From Larix kaempferi (lineage: Eukaryota; Streptophyta; Pinopsida; Pinales; Pinaceae), in NCBI GenBank assembly GCA_027924585.1, contig BSBM01000151.1:13887001-13951000 (forward strand): a stretch of 64,000 bases of DNA, in the 5' to 3' direction. Shown piece by piece: positions 22,951-35,434 of this stretch. Each line of letters opens with the position of its first letter. The stretch's first letter is position 1. The position numbers were made by a program, and so were the translations under genes. Under the pieces are notes generated by a model. It saw nothing but the letters and a program-made list of their open reading frames with translations, did not search any database and had not been told where the DNA came from.

Positions 22951-25551
22951 ACCATGGACTACCTCTATTTGGAGAGCAATGTGGTACGACAACTGGAACT
23001 TGATATTATTCATATCAAGATGGGAAAGCATATCGGATGAGTCTATGCTCCGAATCGCTACAAGAAGTGCACTGCGTTGCAATGGGAAACTCTGCAGTAC
23101 TTATAAAGTGGACATGGCAGACGGGGTTTGGGCTAAATCCTACACAACATTATAGTTGGGGGAAAACCGCGCATTGGGGTTGTGCATAACTCATTTGAAG
23201 ACACCTTTCAAGATCTTCGGCAATGAATCCACTGGTATCTCGATGTGGAGAGGGGTAGATGGCTCGGGAACATCCTTTTGTTCCAGATCTGGGGTATAGT
23301 TTCTAGCTTGAGTTTGTAAAAGAGCATCCGAATTAGCCATATTAATAAACAATTGATTAGCTGAGGTGGCACGAGTGGTGCCCCCAGCACTAGAGTTTCC
23401 AGAAGCTGAACCCTATCCGTGAGGGAATGGGTCTTTTAAAACAGTAGGTTTCTTGTCATGGAGAAGCTTCTGGGCTTCCTCCATCAGAGGGCATTGATGG
23501 GTAAGGTGGTCCTGTTTGCATAACTTGCAAGGGAACTTCACTTTCCTTTTCTCCTTTTTTCCCTCGACATTTTCTGTGTTTTTGGGATTTTGGTGGTTCC
23601 CCTCCCCTTTCTTGCCCTTCTTTTTGTTGTTGGGTTGTCGAGGGCCCTTTTGATTCGTCTACACTTCTTGTACATATTCCGTTTACGAAGGGGAATATGC
23701 AACTGAAGTTGCTTCTGCAGCAAACTGTTTGACAGATAAGGCATGAACCTGCTTAGTTAAAGCATTAAATGTTGCAGAATCTATTGAACCCACGATGCCA
23801 TCAGCATGTGGTCTAGGCTTAGTTTTACCTAGATCTATGTTAGATATCGGTGCATTGGGAATTATCTCATATAAGAGCCCAGACTGAGCATATACCAGAT
23901 CAATTTGTTGGGTTCTAAGGATAGCTTCCTCTTCGAAGGACACCCCAAAAGTTGTTACTTCCTTAGAAATGTAAGGAAGGAGTGATTTGAGATACCACTC
24001 TAATAAGAACTCTGGATGGATGTCAGCTTTAGTGAGCCTCTTCCTCCTTTGCAACTCCTGAATATGGTCAGATAAGTGAGTGGCTTTGTTCTGTTGGAAG
24101 GTTGACAGAAGGTCTGTACTGGCATCATACTGGCTAGGAAGCTGGAAGTGGTTCAAAAAAATAGTATCTAGATGCCAAAAGGTGCCATAAGCAGTTGTGG
24201 GCAATTCAATGTACCATTTAGCTACAGCACTAGTCAAGGTTCTTTAAAAGAACCTCAATCAGATGGAATCATCGTTCAATGAATTAGAAGAGCACCAGAG
24301 ATGGAAAGTAGTCACAAGATCACTAGGATCCTCCCCAGTCTTTCCTTCGAACTTTGGGATGTCAGAAGGTGCTTGGTCAAGATAGGTGGCCATGCGGGGT
24401 GATGCCACACTAGATCGTTAGTGAGTTTTGAAAGGTCTGGCAAATTCAGAGTTGCTAGAAAAGGTAAATGAGGTCTTGTCGATGGCATTTGGTTAGCAGG
24501 GTTTTGGTAGGCAAAACCACCTAAATCCTGACTCATGTACTACTGGTTGGGGTTGCCCCCATCCACCGGTTGTGAAGCAAACGCATTGCTAAAATTGATC
24601 CAACCAAAAGAGAGAAAGTTACTCCTTGAGTGTGTGTCCATTGCGGTTGGGTGTTAGCCCCTTTGTAATGTGGGTTAAATGCATTACCACCTCCTCCACT
24701 AAACAGTGAAAAAGGGATACTCCCTACAAGTATATGAGATGTATGCACATTGGAATGATGTACGTTCTGACCTGTGTAGGGGTAAAACCCAGGTGTAGAT
24801 GTAATGCACAACACAGGCATCGAGCCTACTATAGCTATGGATAGAGTGGGCATCGAGCCTACAAAGGACATGGAGGGAACTATGTGCCCTCCAAACCAAG
24901 GGAAACCTTGTCCGAAAGGAGTAGTTTGTGGAATGCCCTGGGATTGTTGCATGAAAGGAGATGAAGTTGATGGTATCGAGGATATCCAAGTGATAAGAAT
25001 CTGAAAAGGTTCAGCAGTAGTATCAAAAGGGGTAGCTGTTGTCGAAGGTTGAGAACTAGACATCCTGTGGTACTAGTACTGAAACTAAAAGAGGGAGTTG
25101 AGGTAGATGTATCCTGCAACGAGGCTGATACTGGTGTGCTTGTGAAGGAATGAGAGAGAGCTGTCGTAACCATGGCTGTAGAAGGAGTTTGGGGAACTCC
25201 AGTTTCATCTCCGCAAGTAGCCATGTGATAAACAGGGGTAAACCAATATGCACTATACTCAGCTTGGACTAGAGAATCTACAGTTATGAGTAATAGATCG
25301 GTGGGTCCACTTAGGGGAGGGTTAAAAGGAGTGCTAAACTCTCAAGAAGTTAAATCCTCAACCTCAATAGTATCAAAGACCTGTTGATCCTCAAATATGA
25401 CCTATGGTTCTCCAGGTAACTCAGTTTCACCCGTAAGTTCGTATGAACCACGAGAATCCGTCCTCCAGCGTCGCGGTGGCAATGGAGGCTCCACAATGAG
25501 TGGGGGAAGTTTTTGTAACCTCTGAGACCTACTAAGAGTTTGGTCCTCCAT
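22951..25551 (-). pseudogene. Gypsy gag with zinc knuckle
   Basis: Gag would form the virus-like particle. ATG at 25551 opens MEDQTLSRSQRLQKLPPL, followed by a Pro/Ser/Thr-rich N-terminal region with frame changes, then the gag core (LRFF-RTL-A-KWY region near 24240-24190, then FQQNKATHLSDHIQELQRRK). A basic Lys/Gly-rich part and a zinc knuckle CKLCKQDHLTHQC follow at 23491-23529; its CX2CX3HX4C spacing is one residue shorter than the usual CCHC. Stops and frameshifts occur throughout. Confidence 0.85.
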
Positions 25552-27609
25552 AGCTATAGAAAAATAAAACTACGTATAAAACCTAGTGGCCACTAATGAC
25601 TAGGGAGCAAACAACATACCACTAAAATTCCCTAAGTGATCAAACCAGGAAAACAAAGCTAATACTCTTAGAAGCAAGTCTGGGATGATGAGGGCCCATA
25701 ACAAAATAATAGAGTATCAACAGTCAGTTACATAGCATCCAATGGAGGTCCTCTGGGTGCAAGCATTTGAATCACCAAACTGCCCTCTCGAGAGTACTGC
25801 CAAAGGGTTACCTTCCATGTCTATCCGAGGTGAAGTGGAAATATCCTTCCACTCTACTTATGCAGAGCCCTCAGGTTATGATACTAAGGATACCAAAAAT
25901 ACGAAAATACCTGGGCGAACACTCGTCATCCTAGACAAGACACATGGGCAGGGTAGCAAAGCCCAAAATCCAAAATCACTTCCTAGTACTAGTGGACCCC
26001 CATACATGAATCAACTTTGGTTTATGTTTGAAAGGAAAGTAAGGGGGCATCCTCAATAGTTCCAGTAACACATGGCCTCGTGCTTAACTCTGGTTTGAGT
26101 AGAGCGTTCCCAGGATATTTTGATATAGGTGGGTTTACCTAAGAGATTGTCTTACTACGATAGTTGATTAATGAAACTAATTTTGGGTAGTTTAAGGTGA
26201 TTTACCCCAAAACCCTAGCCTAAGCTAGTTGATGTTGTGACATACCTAAAAAGAAAAAGTTGCTAATTAATTTTACTAAAATTTCTTTTTAGAGGCTACT
26301 TTTTACTCAAAAGGGGGTAGTGAAGTGTGTGGTATGGTTCATTACATAAAGTAAAGTGCGGAAAAAATAATGCATCAAACTTCACAAAACTCTTTTTTTC
26401 GTTTATCTTTTTCAAAACCGAAACTAGGCAATCCTAAATTTTATTTTTTTCAATTTTCTTTTAAATTTTCAAAGCAAGATAATCTATTCTACTTCGAAAA
26501 ATGATGATAAATCTCACTACCAAGCTACCAATTTCAATTTTTAACTTTTCTTCTATTTGCAAAAGAAAAATGAACTTGAAAAGAGGCACAAGTAAGATCT
26601 AACAATGGTGTCGGTAAAGATGAAGACCTAATGGCTTAAAGAAATCTAATCAAAAGACCGAAAAGGACTTGACATACCGAGCTGTTTGGATGAAAAACTC
26701 TAAGCTTGGAACATGATGTAAAAGAAGAAGGGAAAATAGATGCATGCAATGGGAAAAAAAAACCAAGAGGCTTCTCCTAAGCACCAAAACCCAAGAAAAC
26801 ATTCGCCAAACAAAAGAGTAGGTAAGCGAACCAAAGGTAACCCTACTGCCACACAACTCAAAAGGAAAAGATAAGAAAGGCTTAAACCAAATCAGACTGA
26901 TCTGAAAAGAAACTCCAAAGAAATCCAGACCAACAAACTTTAAAAAAAACACCCTAAAAACTCAAACTGGGATAAAACCCTAAAAAATAAGGCCAATCTC
27001 AGTAAACATGCGCAGGTACTGCAACAAACAACAAGTGTTGAGTGCCCAAGTCTGCAAGAGTGCAACAAGCATCTAGGGAAAAAAGTGTGCTACTGTGACT
27101 AGCAGAGAGTCGCGTACATGCTCAAAAAGCATGAAAAACAGGAAAGACACATAAAAACAAGTGCTAAAATAGGTAAAAGCAACTTAAAGGAATTTCAAGA
27201 GGTGAACAAGACTCATAAAATACAAAGTTGTCTCAGTAATCAGTCAAAGAAGCAAGGCAAATTCCAACAGTAGACCCAAAAATCCTGAAAACCAAACCCT
27301 AGTGAAAGGCTTAGACTTACAGGAAAATACGCCTCTGTCTGGTATAGAAACCAACGCCTGCAAAAATAAGTGTGCGGGTATGTCTCAAAGAGACTAGCAC
27401 ACAGGGCAGAAAGTGTGCTTCTGTATGCACAAAAGACTAGCGCACAGGGACTCAAAGCAATAAAAGAGTCTTTACTTAATCAAACTGAAATGACTCAAGT
27501 CAAAATGAAATAGAAAAGAAACCTATAGAAACCTCTCAAAAAATCAACTTATTGTAAAGTTGAAAGAAAAAACCTAGCAAGGTCCCTGGAGCAGAAAACA
27601 ACTGGTTAC
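25552..27609 (-). other. Gypsy 5' leader, about 2 kb
   Basis: No coding sequence is supported between the primer site and the gag ATG. The segment at 27340-27450 holds repeated AGACTAGC(G/A)CAC words (27391 and 27434) alternating with GTGTGC words, partly able to pair. Open frames such as 26650-26952 are T/F-rich and likely spurious. Confidence 0.6.
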
Positions 27610-27627
27610 TCCCCAGTGGAGTCACTA
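27610..27627 (-). other. Gypsy primer binding site
   Basis: The minus strand reads TAGTGACTCCACTGGGGA seven bases after the LTR end. It is close to TGGCGACTCCNCTGGGGA, the site reported for Ogre/Tat-type plant elements primed by tRNA-Arg. The first bases are mutated. Confidence 0.65.
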
Positions 27628-27634
27628 GTTCTAT

Positions 27635-28561
27635 TGTGCAGGAAAATACCTTATAGTGGGGGAGATGACACTACCAACTTACATGGAGTGATAGGTAAAT
27701 ACATTCATGTTTTGCATTAATTACTACGAATGGAAAGAGATTAGAGTTCCGAAAGTTGTACCTTTTTAATGATGGTTGGTCCTAGCTTTCGCCCAATCTT
27801 CCACAGTGATGAACCTACAAAACAAGTTAACCTTACTCATTGTATCTTGACTGCAAATAGATAACGAAATTGGAAACAATTAAACATTAATCACAATAAG
27901 ACATTCAATCAAATAGACATTCAATTGGGACGGGAAGGGTATTTCCACCTTTTATTATCAAAGAAATGTAGATAAGTACATATATACCTGATCTATCCAG
28001 ACACTTCTGCAACCGAGTCTTGGGCTCCTGCTCCTCACAAGACTTAAGATTTCCTCCATCATAACACAAGTTTCTTCTTCCTTCCATGCCCCTATCTCAT
28101 GGCTTCCCCTTATATTTATGGCACAAGGTTGGCAGTTGAATTCGAGAGATGGTTTAATTGGGAGGTAATGGGGGAAGTTGCAGAACCAACTTCAACTAAT
28201 CCCAATTCATAATCTTAATATATTTTTTCATTTCATCTTAAGATGTGCACGGATTTCATAAAAATAGACTAGCGCACAGTATGCAACATCTGCAGTTGAT
28301 AACCAGTGTTCACAAAATTTTGGAGGATATGCACGGGTTGTCTTCAATAAGACTAGCATTCAGAATGCTAGATGAATGTGGAAATAGTAGCATACACATA
28401 GTGAAAAATGTAGAAAAATATGTTTTTCAGCTGAAGAATGTGATCTCAGTAGTAACTCATCCAGGGTAAACCTAGCTCTTCCATCCATAGTGTCCTTTTG
28501 TGTGATTGACAGAGCAATGTGATCATGGATGGAGAAGTGCAAATTTGACCTATAACGGACA
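27635..28561 (-). repeat. Gypsy 5' LTR
   Basis: It matches 8289-9213. On the minus strand it starts TGTCCGTTATAGG and ends CCTGCACA, the canonical TG...CA. A possible TATA element (complement of 28105-28118 or nearby AT-rich words) is weak. Confidence 0.88.
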
Positions 28562-28972
28562 TAATGCGATAGAATAATAGTGTCTAATAAACAATGCAAT
28601 AGATAAATAGATAGAACCTCAGAAATATCCCTTGTATTAGTGATGTCCAAAAGGGAGAGATATTTTCACTTGCTTATTTGAGGGGCCAACCTCCTATGAG
28701 TATAGATCCAAATAAAATAGAAATCGTTGATCACATTACACAACCTTCTACTCTATGTATAGTGCCTGAATAGAAAAAACGTAACTACCTTTGGTCACAC
28801 TATTAAAGAGAGCCGACCATGTGATTGGTATTAATTAATAAAGAGACTCTTTTACATTGAGTAACTATCAAATAACTATATAATAGGCCTTATTAAAAAA
28901 ACATGGCCTCGTACATCAATAAAGTGCTGCTATGTATCCTTAAATTAAAGAGGTTAGGATAGGACCCTAACA
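28562..28972 (-). repeat. LTR-like remnant beginning TGTTAGGGTCCTA
   Basis: Read on the minus strand from about 28972 it begins TGTTAGGGTCCTATCC, the same 13 bases that begin the separate gypsy LTR at 39948. It runs up to the end of the long gypsy LTR, which may have inserted into it. Beyond the first bases I see little similarity to 39948-40307, so it may be a related but different family, or chance. Confidence 0.3.
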
Positions 28973-30709
28973 AATACGTGTGTATTGGCATAGGGAAAGT
29001 GCTTTGATCCCTTTTGCCTTCCAACATCTTATTTTTGTAAGTAAATAACTACATGACCATAATTTGTTAGATGAATTGAATATTAGTTGGGATTATACTT
29101 TATTATTAGTTTATGGATCATGTGGAGGATTTTTGGGTAAGGGGAATTATGTTTCGTCAAAAACCTCATTCAAAGATTCAGTCAAAAATAACTCAGCCAC
29201 ATCATCTCCCCATACATCAGTCCTACAAGATGCATATATAGTGGATAATATAGATTAGTTACCACAGTTAGAAATGTTTCAGTTGCGCGTTACTAGAATT
29301 AATGATTCTTACAAATATAAATCATTTATCTACCACTAAACTTATAACCTATATACGTTCATTCATTCAGCGTGGACAATAGATTTTGAAATATGCATTT
29401 TCTCCAAGGTATTTATTTATTTATTTCAATGATATTGATGTATATTATAAAGTAATGGAGGAAGGACTATGGTTTCCAAAGTTCAACACAAATATTCTGT
29501 TAGTGACCATAACCCCAATATGGGTTAGAATTATTAATCCACCCCTTCATTTTTTTAGTATTCCAACTTAGGCCATAGGGCACAAGATGGGTACATACAT
29601 CAAAATATACATTGAATATATGTGTTGAAATATATATTAGAGAGGTTATTTAAGATATAATGACTCTCAAGTGCAATAATTACAACTGGAAATAACATTT
29701 AAATAATGAAAACACAACTTTATGTTGTTAGAATTGTCCACAAAATGGACATATTTATGAATATTTTCCATTAGCTCACCTTCCTCCTCATGAAAAGAAG
29801 GGCTCTAAAGAAAAATCCAAATTATGTAAATCTTTACAATATTCTAAGTTCATAGTTTTAGAAGATCAGGAGGTGATACACATTCAATATCCAGATTCAA
29901 AGAATGCTAAAGACTCGATTGCAGAAATGAGGAATTAGAATATTTACTCCAAGGAAAGGAATCAAGAGGTTGGACATCCTAGAGAGATACACTCTATGGG
30001 GGCCATAGTATGCATGGATTGCATAACTAGGGGAACGAAAATAGTACATGATCCTCTTAAATTAGGAGTAGGTCTCAACGACACCCTTTGGATACCTGAC
30101 AATAGAGTTGTATATGGTTTTAGTCAACCTTTCCCCATTAGGGTGGACAAAGGTCAAGAACACGAAAGAGAAGAAAAAATGATTGCTTGGACTATCTCAA
30201 ATCCTGATCATATTATTTTGGCGTATTTATGTCAATGCTCTTTGAGCGATACTTTGAACTTGTTCTGTATGAAAATGATGAAGCCTTAAGGATCTTGTTT
30301 TGAAACCCTATGATCAATTATCCTCTCATGCTTAAAAATTTCACAAAAGTTCTTTGTCTTTATTGTGTCTTGAAAACATGAAGATTGTATTTTTTGTTCT
30401 TTTTTAATAGAAATACATTTTTTCTTGGAAAAAAATGTACTTAGTTGGCATAGCTAGAGAATTAAAGATAGATAATATATATGAAAGTGTGTAGACTACA
30501 ATGAAAAATTGTATAATGAAATAGATCCCTTTATTTATATTCCAAAAGAGAGAAATCTTCACCAACCTCTTTAAGGGTGCAACCTCCAAAGGACAACTGA
30601 TCCAATAGGATAATAATCCTTAATAAAACATTAAATAGCTTCTCACCTCTATAAACAGTTTCTCACTAGTACCCAAGGCCTAATCACTAGTGGTCCCCCT
30701 TTTTATTAA
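28973..30709. other. Mostly unrecognised; one decayed plus-strand frame
   Basis: A broken plus-strand frame can be followed from about 29810 through the open piece 29996-30289 (LKLGVGLNDTLWIPDNRVVY is its most protein-like part). I do not recognise the family and see no catalytic motif. The rest is AT-rich with no repeat partner seen. Confidence 0.3.
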
Positions 30710-31015
30710 GTACCAACTACCTAGCAACACTTATTCCGAGAGGAATACCCCTTTACATTAAAATTAACCACACATCAACTACCTAGCGAGCCTTATTCAA
30801 AGAAAATGACCCTATACATTAAATAACTCTCAAAAACCCATATATAATCGTATGTCCCTTTTCAATATGCCGTGACGTTCTATGTGCGATGTCATCATAT
30901 GTCCTTCCATTAATTAAATAACTAACAAAGTACCAATACTGAATCTTCCCACACAATCCTGATGCCTTCAATATGTTATGGCGTCCCATGCATGATGTGA
31001 TCATATGGACTAAAG
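30710..31015. repeat. Degenerate local duplications
   Basis: CAACTACCTAGC is followed by a CTTATTC...CCCT-TACATTAAA stretch at about 30714 and again at about 30776. TTCAATATG is followed by a TG-CGTTC-ATG stretch and GATGT-ATCATATG at about 30860 and again at about 30967. These look like subrepeats of a decayed LTR. Confidence 0.5.
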
Positions 31016-31084
31016 GTCCAACTTAGGTACCTACGAAAAATTTTCTTATCATACTCACCAAGAGATATGTGTAGTCATAATGTT

Positions 31085-31290
31085 TCATCGTATTCACGAA
31101 TGAAAAATGTATGGGCGATCAATATGCATTCAGAAAAGTAGATGACATATATAATCTTCCATCTGAAATTGTTTAGCGTATTCATGAATGAGAAATGTGT
31201 GGGTGAGAATACTCACCAATGCGAAATGCACAATTAGAATTTTTTCAACATATTCATGAATGAGAAATGTGTGTGACCAATAGTCAATAT
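31085..31290. repeat. Three-copy degenerate repeat (ATTCATGAATGAGAAATGTGTG)
   Basis: CGTATTCACGAATGAAAAAT, CGTATTCATGAATGAGAAAT and CATATTCATGAATGAGAAAT begin near 31090, 31172 and 31249, each followed by a GTGTG-like stretch. Periods are about 80 bp. Each core contains the palindrome ATTCATGAAT. Confidence 0.7.
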
Positions 31291-32049
31291 GCAAGACCAG
31301 AAAAGTAGATGATTGTTGAAGTCCCGGATGTGATGCTGGAATATTTTCCAAGGAAAATCAACAGAAGGTCACATCCCAATCTGAAAGGATTCAAACAACC
31401 CTACACAAGAGTGGTTCTATCCCCAAATTGTTTGGTGTGATAGACTCCTACGGATATTAGGCCTTCACTGGCACTTATGTGAATGGATCTGAAAGGATCT
31501 GTCTTCATGTGAGGGAAGATTAAAATGTGTTTTATAACTGAGGGGATAAGTAATGTTAGCTTGAGAAATATCTACTTGAGTTAGATTTGGATTAAAAATA
31601 TGATTTAAGTTTGCAGAACAATCAAATCTTGATTATTAATAAGTATTTCACCAATTAATAGACATATGAATTGGATCTGTACCTATTAGCTTAGGATAAA
31701 ACCAATAATGACAATTGACTAATTTTACCCAAAGAATTGAAGCATATGTGGGACTGTTCTGTTATGATATGCTAATTGACAAACTAGCATGAATGTAATT
31801 ATAATTCTTTATCATTTGTAGAAATAGATAAAATAAGTTAAACAAATAAATTCATTCAACACATAATAACACCTAAATCGTATGTTAAGATAAATCCAAC
31901 CTATGGATCGATGCAATTATTGAATTTGCAAAATAAAACATAGTTGATTCAATAATGGAAATGAGAAATCATAATCTATCAAAGAAATTTGACAAATTAT
32001 ACAGAAGGGATGGCAAAGAGAAACTGACTGTAATTCATTAAGCTTGCAA
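31291..32049. other. Intergenic, nothing recognised
   Basis: AT-rich sequence between the short repeat array and the end of the long minus-strand reading frame. No polyadenylation or terminal repeat could be fixed. Confidence 0.4.
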
Positions 32050-35000
32050 AAAATTACAATGTCCTCAAAGAAAAAGAGCGTCTCCAATTCTCCTCCGGTG
32101 ATTTCTTTTCCCCTTATCTCATTAGGTTGTTCAAGGACATCAGAATGATGCTAAAAAACATTATATGTCTCTTGAATGTCATTACGGGATTCAAATAGCT
32201 CAATAAAGAGTTTCTTATGATCTTCATTTATTCTAAGAACTAGCTCCTAGAACTATTCCTTGGAGAATCTAGAGAAAGAGGAGGTGGCTTCCTTTTCCAC
32301 TAAATACTTCAACTGCTGCTCAAGTATTGTAATATTTTCAGCATAGCACATGTTTAGGACTTGTGCTTCCCGTAGCTGCTACTGGAGAGATGTGTTTTGT
32401 GCCTAGAGGTCTTTCAGCTGACTGTCATGCTCATTTCTCAACTCTTGAAGTTGAGATTGATGTTGTTCTTTGATTTCAGTCCGCTTCTGCCTGAGCTTCT
32501 GAAGTTCTTGCTGCTTGGCCTCAATCTCCTTGTTCAATGAAGTAACTGAGTCATAATTATCCCCTAAAAAGGCCCCCATTGCGACAATAGTCTCAAGTGC
32601 TTCTTGTTGCACATATGTGGATGTCTTCTTCCAAATGACCTGATTTGGGATAGGACCCTGCATGACAGTCCCTTCCCTTTGTCTTTTAGCTCCTCTTTTC
32701 ACCATTTCTTTCTCTGACTTGATGTAAACATATTCACCCAAACAAACTACAACATCCTCCCCAAAATCAGCGACTATGTCAACTGTGGAAGTGGACACAT
32801 CAGAAGTTGCAACCAAAGGGGTAGTTTGGGAGACATCAGAATTTGGAATAGGGATGGAGATTTGAGTGGTGGGGATGGAAGAAGATATAATGTTGGAAAC
32901 AGATGGCAAGGTGAAGGAAGTGGAAGGTGGAGAAATGATCTTTGGGAGTGGAAAAAAGATGGGAATCACAAGTAGTTCTATAGATGTGGTGGGAACTTGA
33001 TTTTCAACATCTTGTGTAAGTGTGACAGAAATTGAGATCACAACTGGCTCTTGTGAAGTCACTACAGGGGTTAACAATGGTTCATTTGATGTGAGTACAG
33101 GAGTTATGATATCTGACAAAGAGATGGAATGTGAAATTATTGGAACCTCCAATGATATAGAAGATGTTGCAGCTATTGCAACAGTAACCTCTAGAAAGTG
33201 AAAATCAGGAAAAGAAGCATCAACATTTAAGTTCTCCAAGGGATCAGAAGAGACCGAAGTAACATAAATTACCTCAGCTAGGGTGCTCAGAAAAACAATA
33301 GGACATGAAAATTTAGAGGGAAGAGTTTCATCATCCTCCTCATCACTGTCTGATATATGGAGCATGGTTACCTTGGGCATAGGACCCTCAACCGTTTGCT
33401 TCTTTGTTGTATTTGCTGCAGCAACAACTTGAGTTTCAACTGCTGAGGTCAATACTGCCAATTCTATTTTCATCTCAGTAGCCGACTAGATCAGAGCATT
33501 GAGGTTTTCCGAAGGCCTAGGATGCAGTGTATATTCAACAAGTTCCTTGCCCTTGTCATCGGCATGGTGAGTAAGCATAAAGGGGGTGCTTACTTTCTGG
33601 GCTTCTTTCTCAGCCCTATCCTTCTGAACCTTATCATCAAGTGATAGTTCAAACTTTTGGTATTGCAGGACTTGAGTCTTGAGCTCTTGTTGAAATTGAA
33701 AGATGAAGCTTTGATCTTCTAGGGAGGAGGCTTTGTTCATGACTTCAGAAAATGAGTCAACACTGTGATAGATGGAGTCATCAGGTTTTGTCAGGTGAGA
33801 ATACTCACTTTTCATGTGCTCTTGTGCAAAGTGATTTACCAAAAATGACTTAGGATCGTGCATCCTATTCAGAGCTTTCCCAAGCTTAAGGGAAACAACT
33901 TTCTTTCCATGTATTCCCACATGGGTTGAGTTCTGAATTTTCAAAGGTCCAAGATGAAGTGGGAACTTGGGCCACCCTCTTATTTTGGCTCCTGTGAGTT
34001 TGGGAAATACACCATCTGTAACTGTCTGATAAGAAATCTCTTCCAACAGTAGTCTGTCTGGCACAATTACGGGAAACAGATGTGATATGTTGCTGCCCCA
34101 AATCCTGACAGAGTAGAAATATTCTCCTACATACCAGTCACCCATAGTAGAGACCAGTGCCTTGGCATGCTCAGAGAAGGTGGGAGCGTTTTCCTTGAAG
34201 ACCATTAGGTGAATTGTACCAATAAAATGATAAAAAATATCATAAATCAAAGGCATGAAATTTCCTTCCCATAATGCAAAGTAGTAAATATGCACAGGAG
34301 GTGTGGACAAAGTCCAGTTCCATCCCATGGAAGAAAACTGGAAAGTAGAGCAAAAGATATCCATGATATATGCCGAATAGAAGAATGGAGGCCTTCTGGA
34401 AGTTGGGGTATTCTGGTATTTCTCAATTGCTACCTTGATCTCCACTAATAGAATTTGAGCGTAATAGAAGGACTCTCCTGTGGTGAGTACATGGTGGGAA
34501 AGGGGTGCCCATTCAGCCTTAAATATTGAGCAATCTAGAAACCCATATAACCTGCAAAGCATGGCTGCCAGTAAGGATAACGACTCTTTGAACCAAGAGA
34601 CAAAGTAGGATTTTTTAGCCTTGGGCATGAGGCTTGCAGGGTTATTCATCCATGATTTTAGCATTTCATTGAAGTTGAATTTATTGTTGGCGGAGTCCAG
34701 GAATTTGGCATTCAGCAATTGGTCGGGTTTTCTTAGGGAATAATCCCTAGCGAACGCTTCAGGCCAGAAGGAGGTTAAATATGCCCCGTACTTGTCATTT
34801 AAAGAGCAGTCCTGAGGGCTAGAATGGTCAATTATCCATTTGATGGCATTGATATAAGGAATGAGGGTCAATTATCCATTTGATGGCATTGATATAAGGA
34901 ATGAGGGTCAATTATCCATTTGATGGCATCGATATATTTGAATTATCCATGTAATTCAGACTGGATTATGTTCTTATAAAAGGATTGGTTTTGCTGGATT

Positions 35001-35434
35001 TCCGAAAGATCATCATTGTCGAAGTTGGAATAAATACGTGACCAATCCAGGTGAAGAGTCTCAAACACTCTGCCACTGGTATCGGAAAGGATGTCGTTGT
35101 TTGGGTCTTTGTTCTTGAGTTCCCTTAAGGCAGTTTTTGAACGGGTGATTCTCGACAAGTTTGGAAAAACTTTGAAGAAATATGATAAATAAGCAAAAAC
35201 GATCAATATAAATGATTTAACCCATTGAACTATCAGAAAATAATAACGAAAGTGTCGAAAAACCAAACTGAGATAAAGAAGAATGTAAATTGGTAGGACT
35301 AGGAAGAAATCTGCAGTAAAATATTCACCTAAGTGGAATTTGCAAATTTGAAAAATGGTAGAAAAATCGTAGAAATTTGAAATATTTAAGAAATGGTGGA
35401 AAAAATATGAATCATATAATTGAAATGAAATCAA
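32050..35434 (-). pseudogene. Long reading frame of unknown family: globular domain, Ser/Thr/Pro-rich region, coiled coil
   Basis: This is the best preserved coding-like stretch of the window. Pieces at 35434-34943, 34871-33486 (461 codons) and 33473-32403 (356 codons) join with little damage. The second and third are in the same frame and separated by one TAG (33486). The first comes into frame with the second when the two extra 40-bp repeats at 34826-34936 (80 bp) are discounted. The order is a basic RITRSKTALRELK segment, an aromatic-rich globular region (for example FYYAQILLVEIKVAIEKY), a Ser/Thr/Pro/Val-rich region, a basic KRGAKRQRE (nuclear-signal-like), and a Gln/Glu/Leu coiled coil running past the 32403 stop to about 32050. 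I do not recognise it. A retrotransposon accessory ORF or a plant-mobile-domain-type protein is possible; a degraded host gene is not excluded. The first 90 codons of the first piece are hydrophobic, AT-rich and perhaps not coding. Confidence 0.55.
34826..34936. repeat. 40-bp tandem repeat, about 2.8 copies
   Basis: The unit starting GGTCAATTATCCATTTGATG occurs at 34826, 34866 and 34906 (the last partial), nearly identical. It encodes the minus-strand peptide NAIKWIID. As 40 is not a multiple of three, the duplication shifts the reading frame. Confidence 0.95.

Larger units (their letters stand above)
8289..28561 (-). mobile_element. Long Ty3/gypsy LTR retrotransposon, split by a copia insertion
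   Basis: Two direct repeats of 925 and 927 bp bound an internal region of about 18.4 kb, of which 6.46 kb is a later Ty1/copia element. Without that, the element is about 13.8 kb. On the minus strand the order is 5' LTR (28561-27635), primer site, 2-kb leader, gag from ATG 25551, zinc knuckle, protease, reverse transcriptase, RNase H, integrase, a second RNase H, then an antisense ORF, then 3' LTR (9213-8289). The dual RNase H and the primer site (TGACTCCACTGGGGA) suggest the Tat/Ogre-type branch. All genes carry stops or frameshifts, so it is not autonomous now. LTRs differ at about one base in ten over the part compared. No clear target duplication is visible. Confidence 0.85.

Noticed and set aside
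24699-25253. Alternative minus-strand frames within gag
   Set aside because: Shadows of the Pro/Ser/Thr-rich gag N-terminus; the supported reading starts at ATG 25551 with frame changes.
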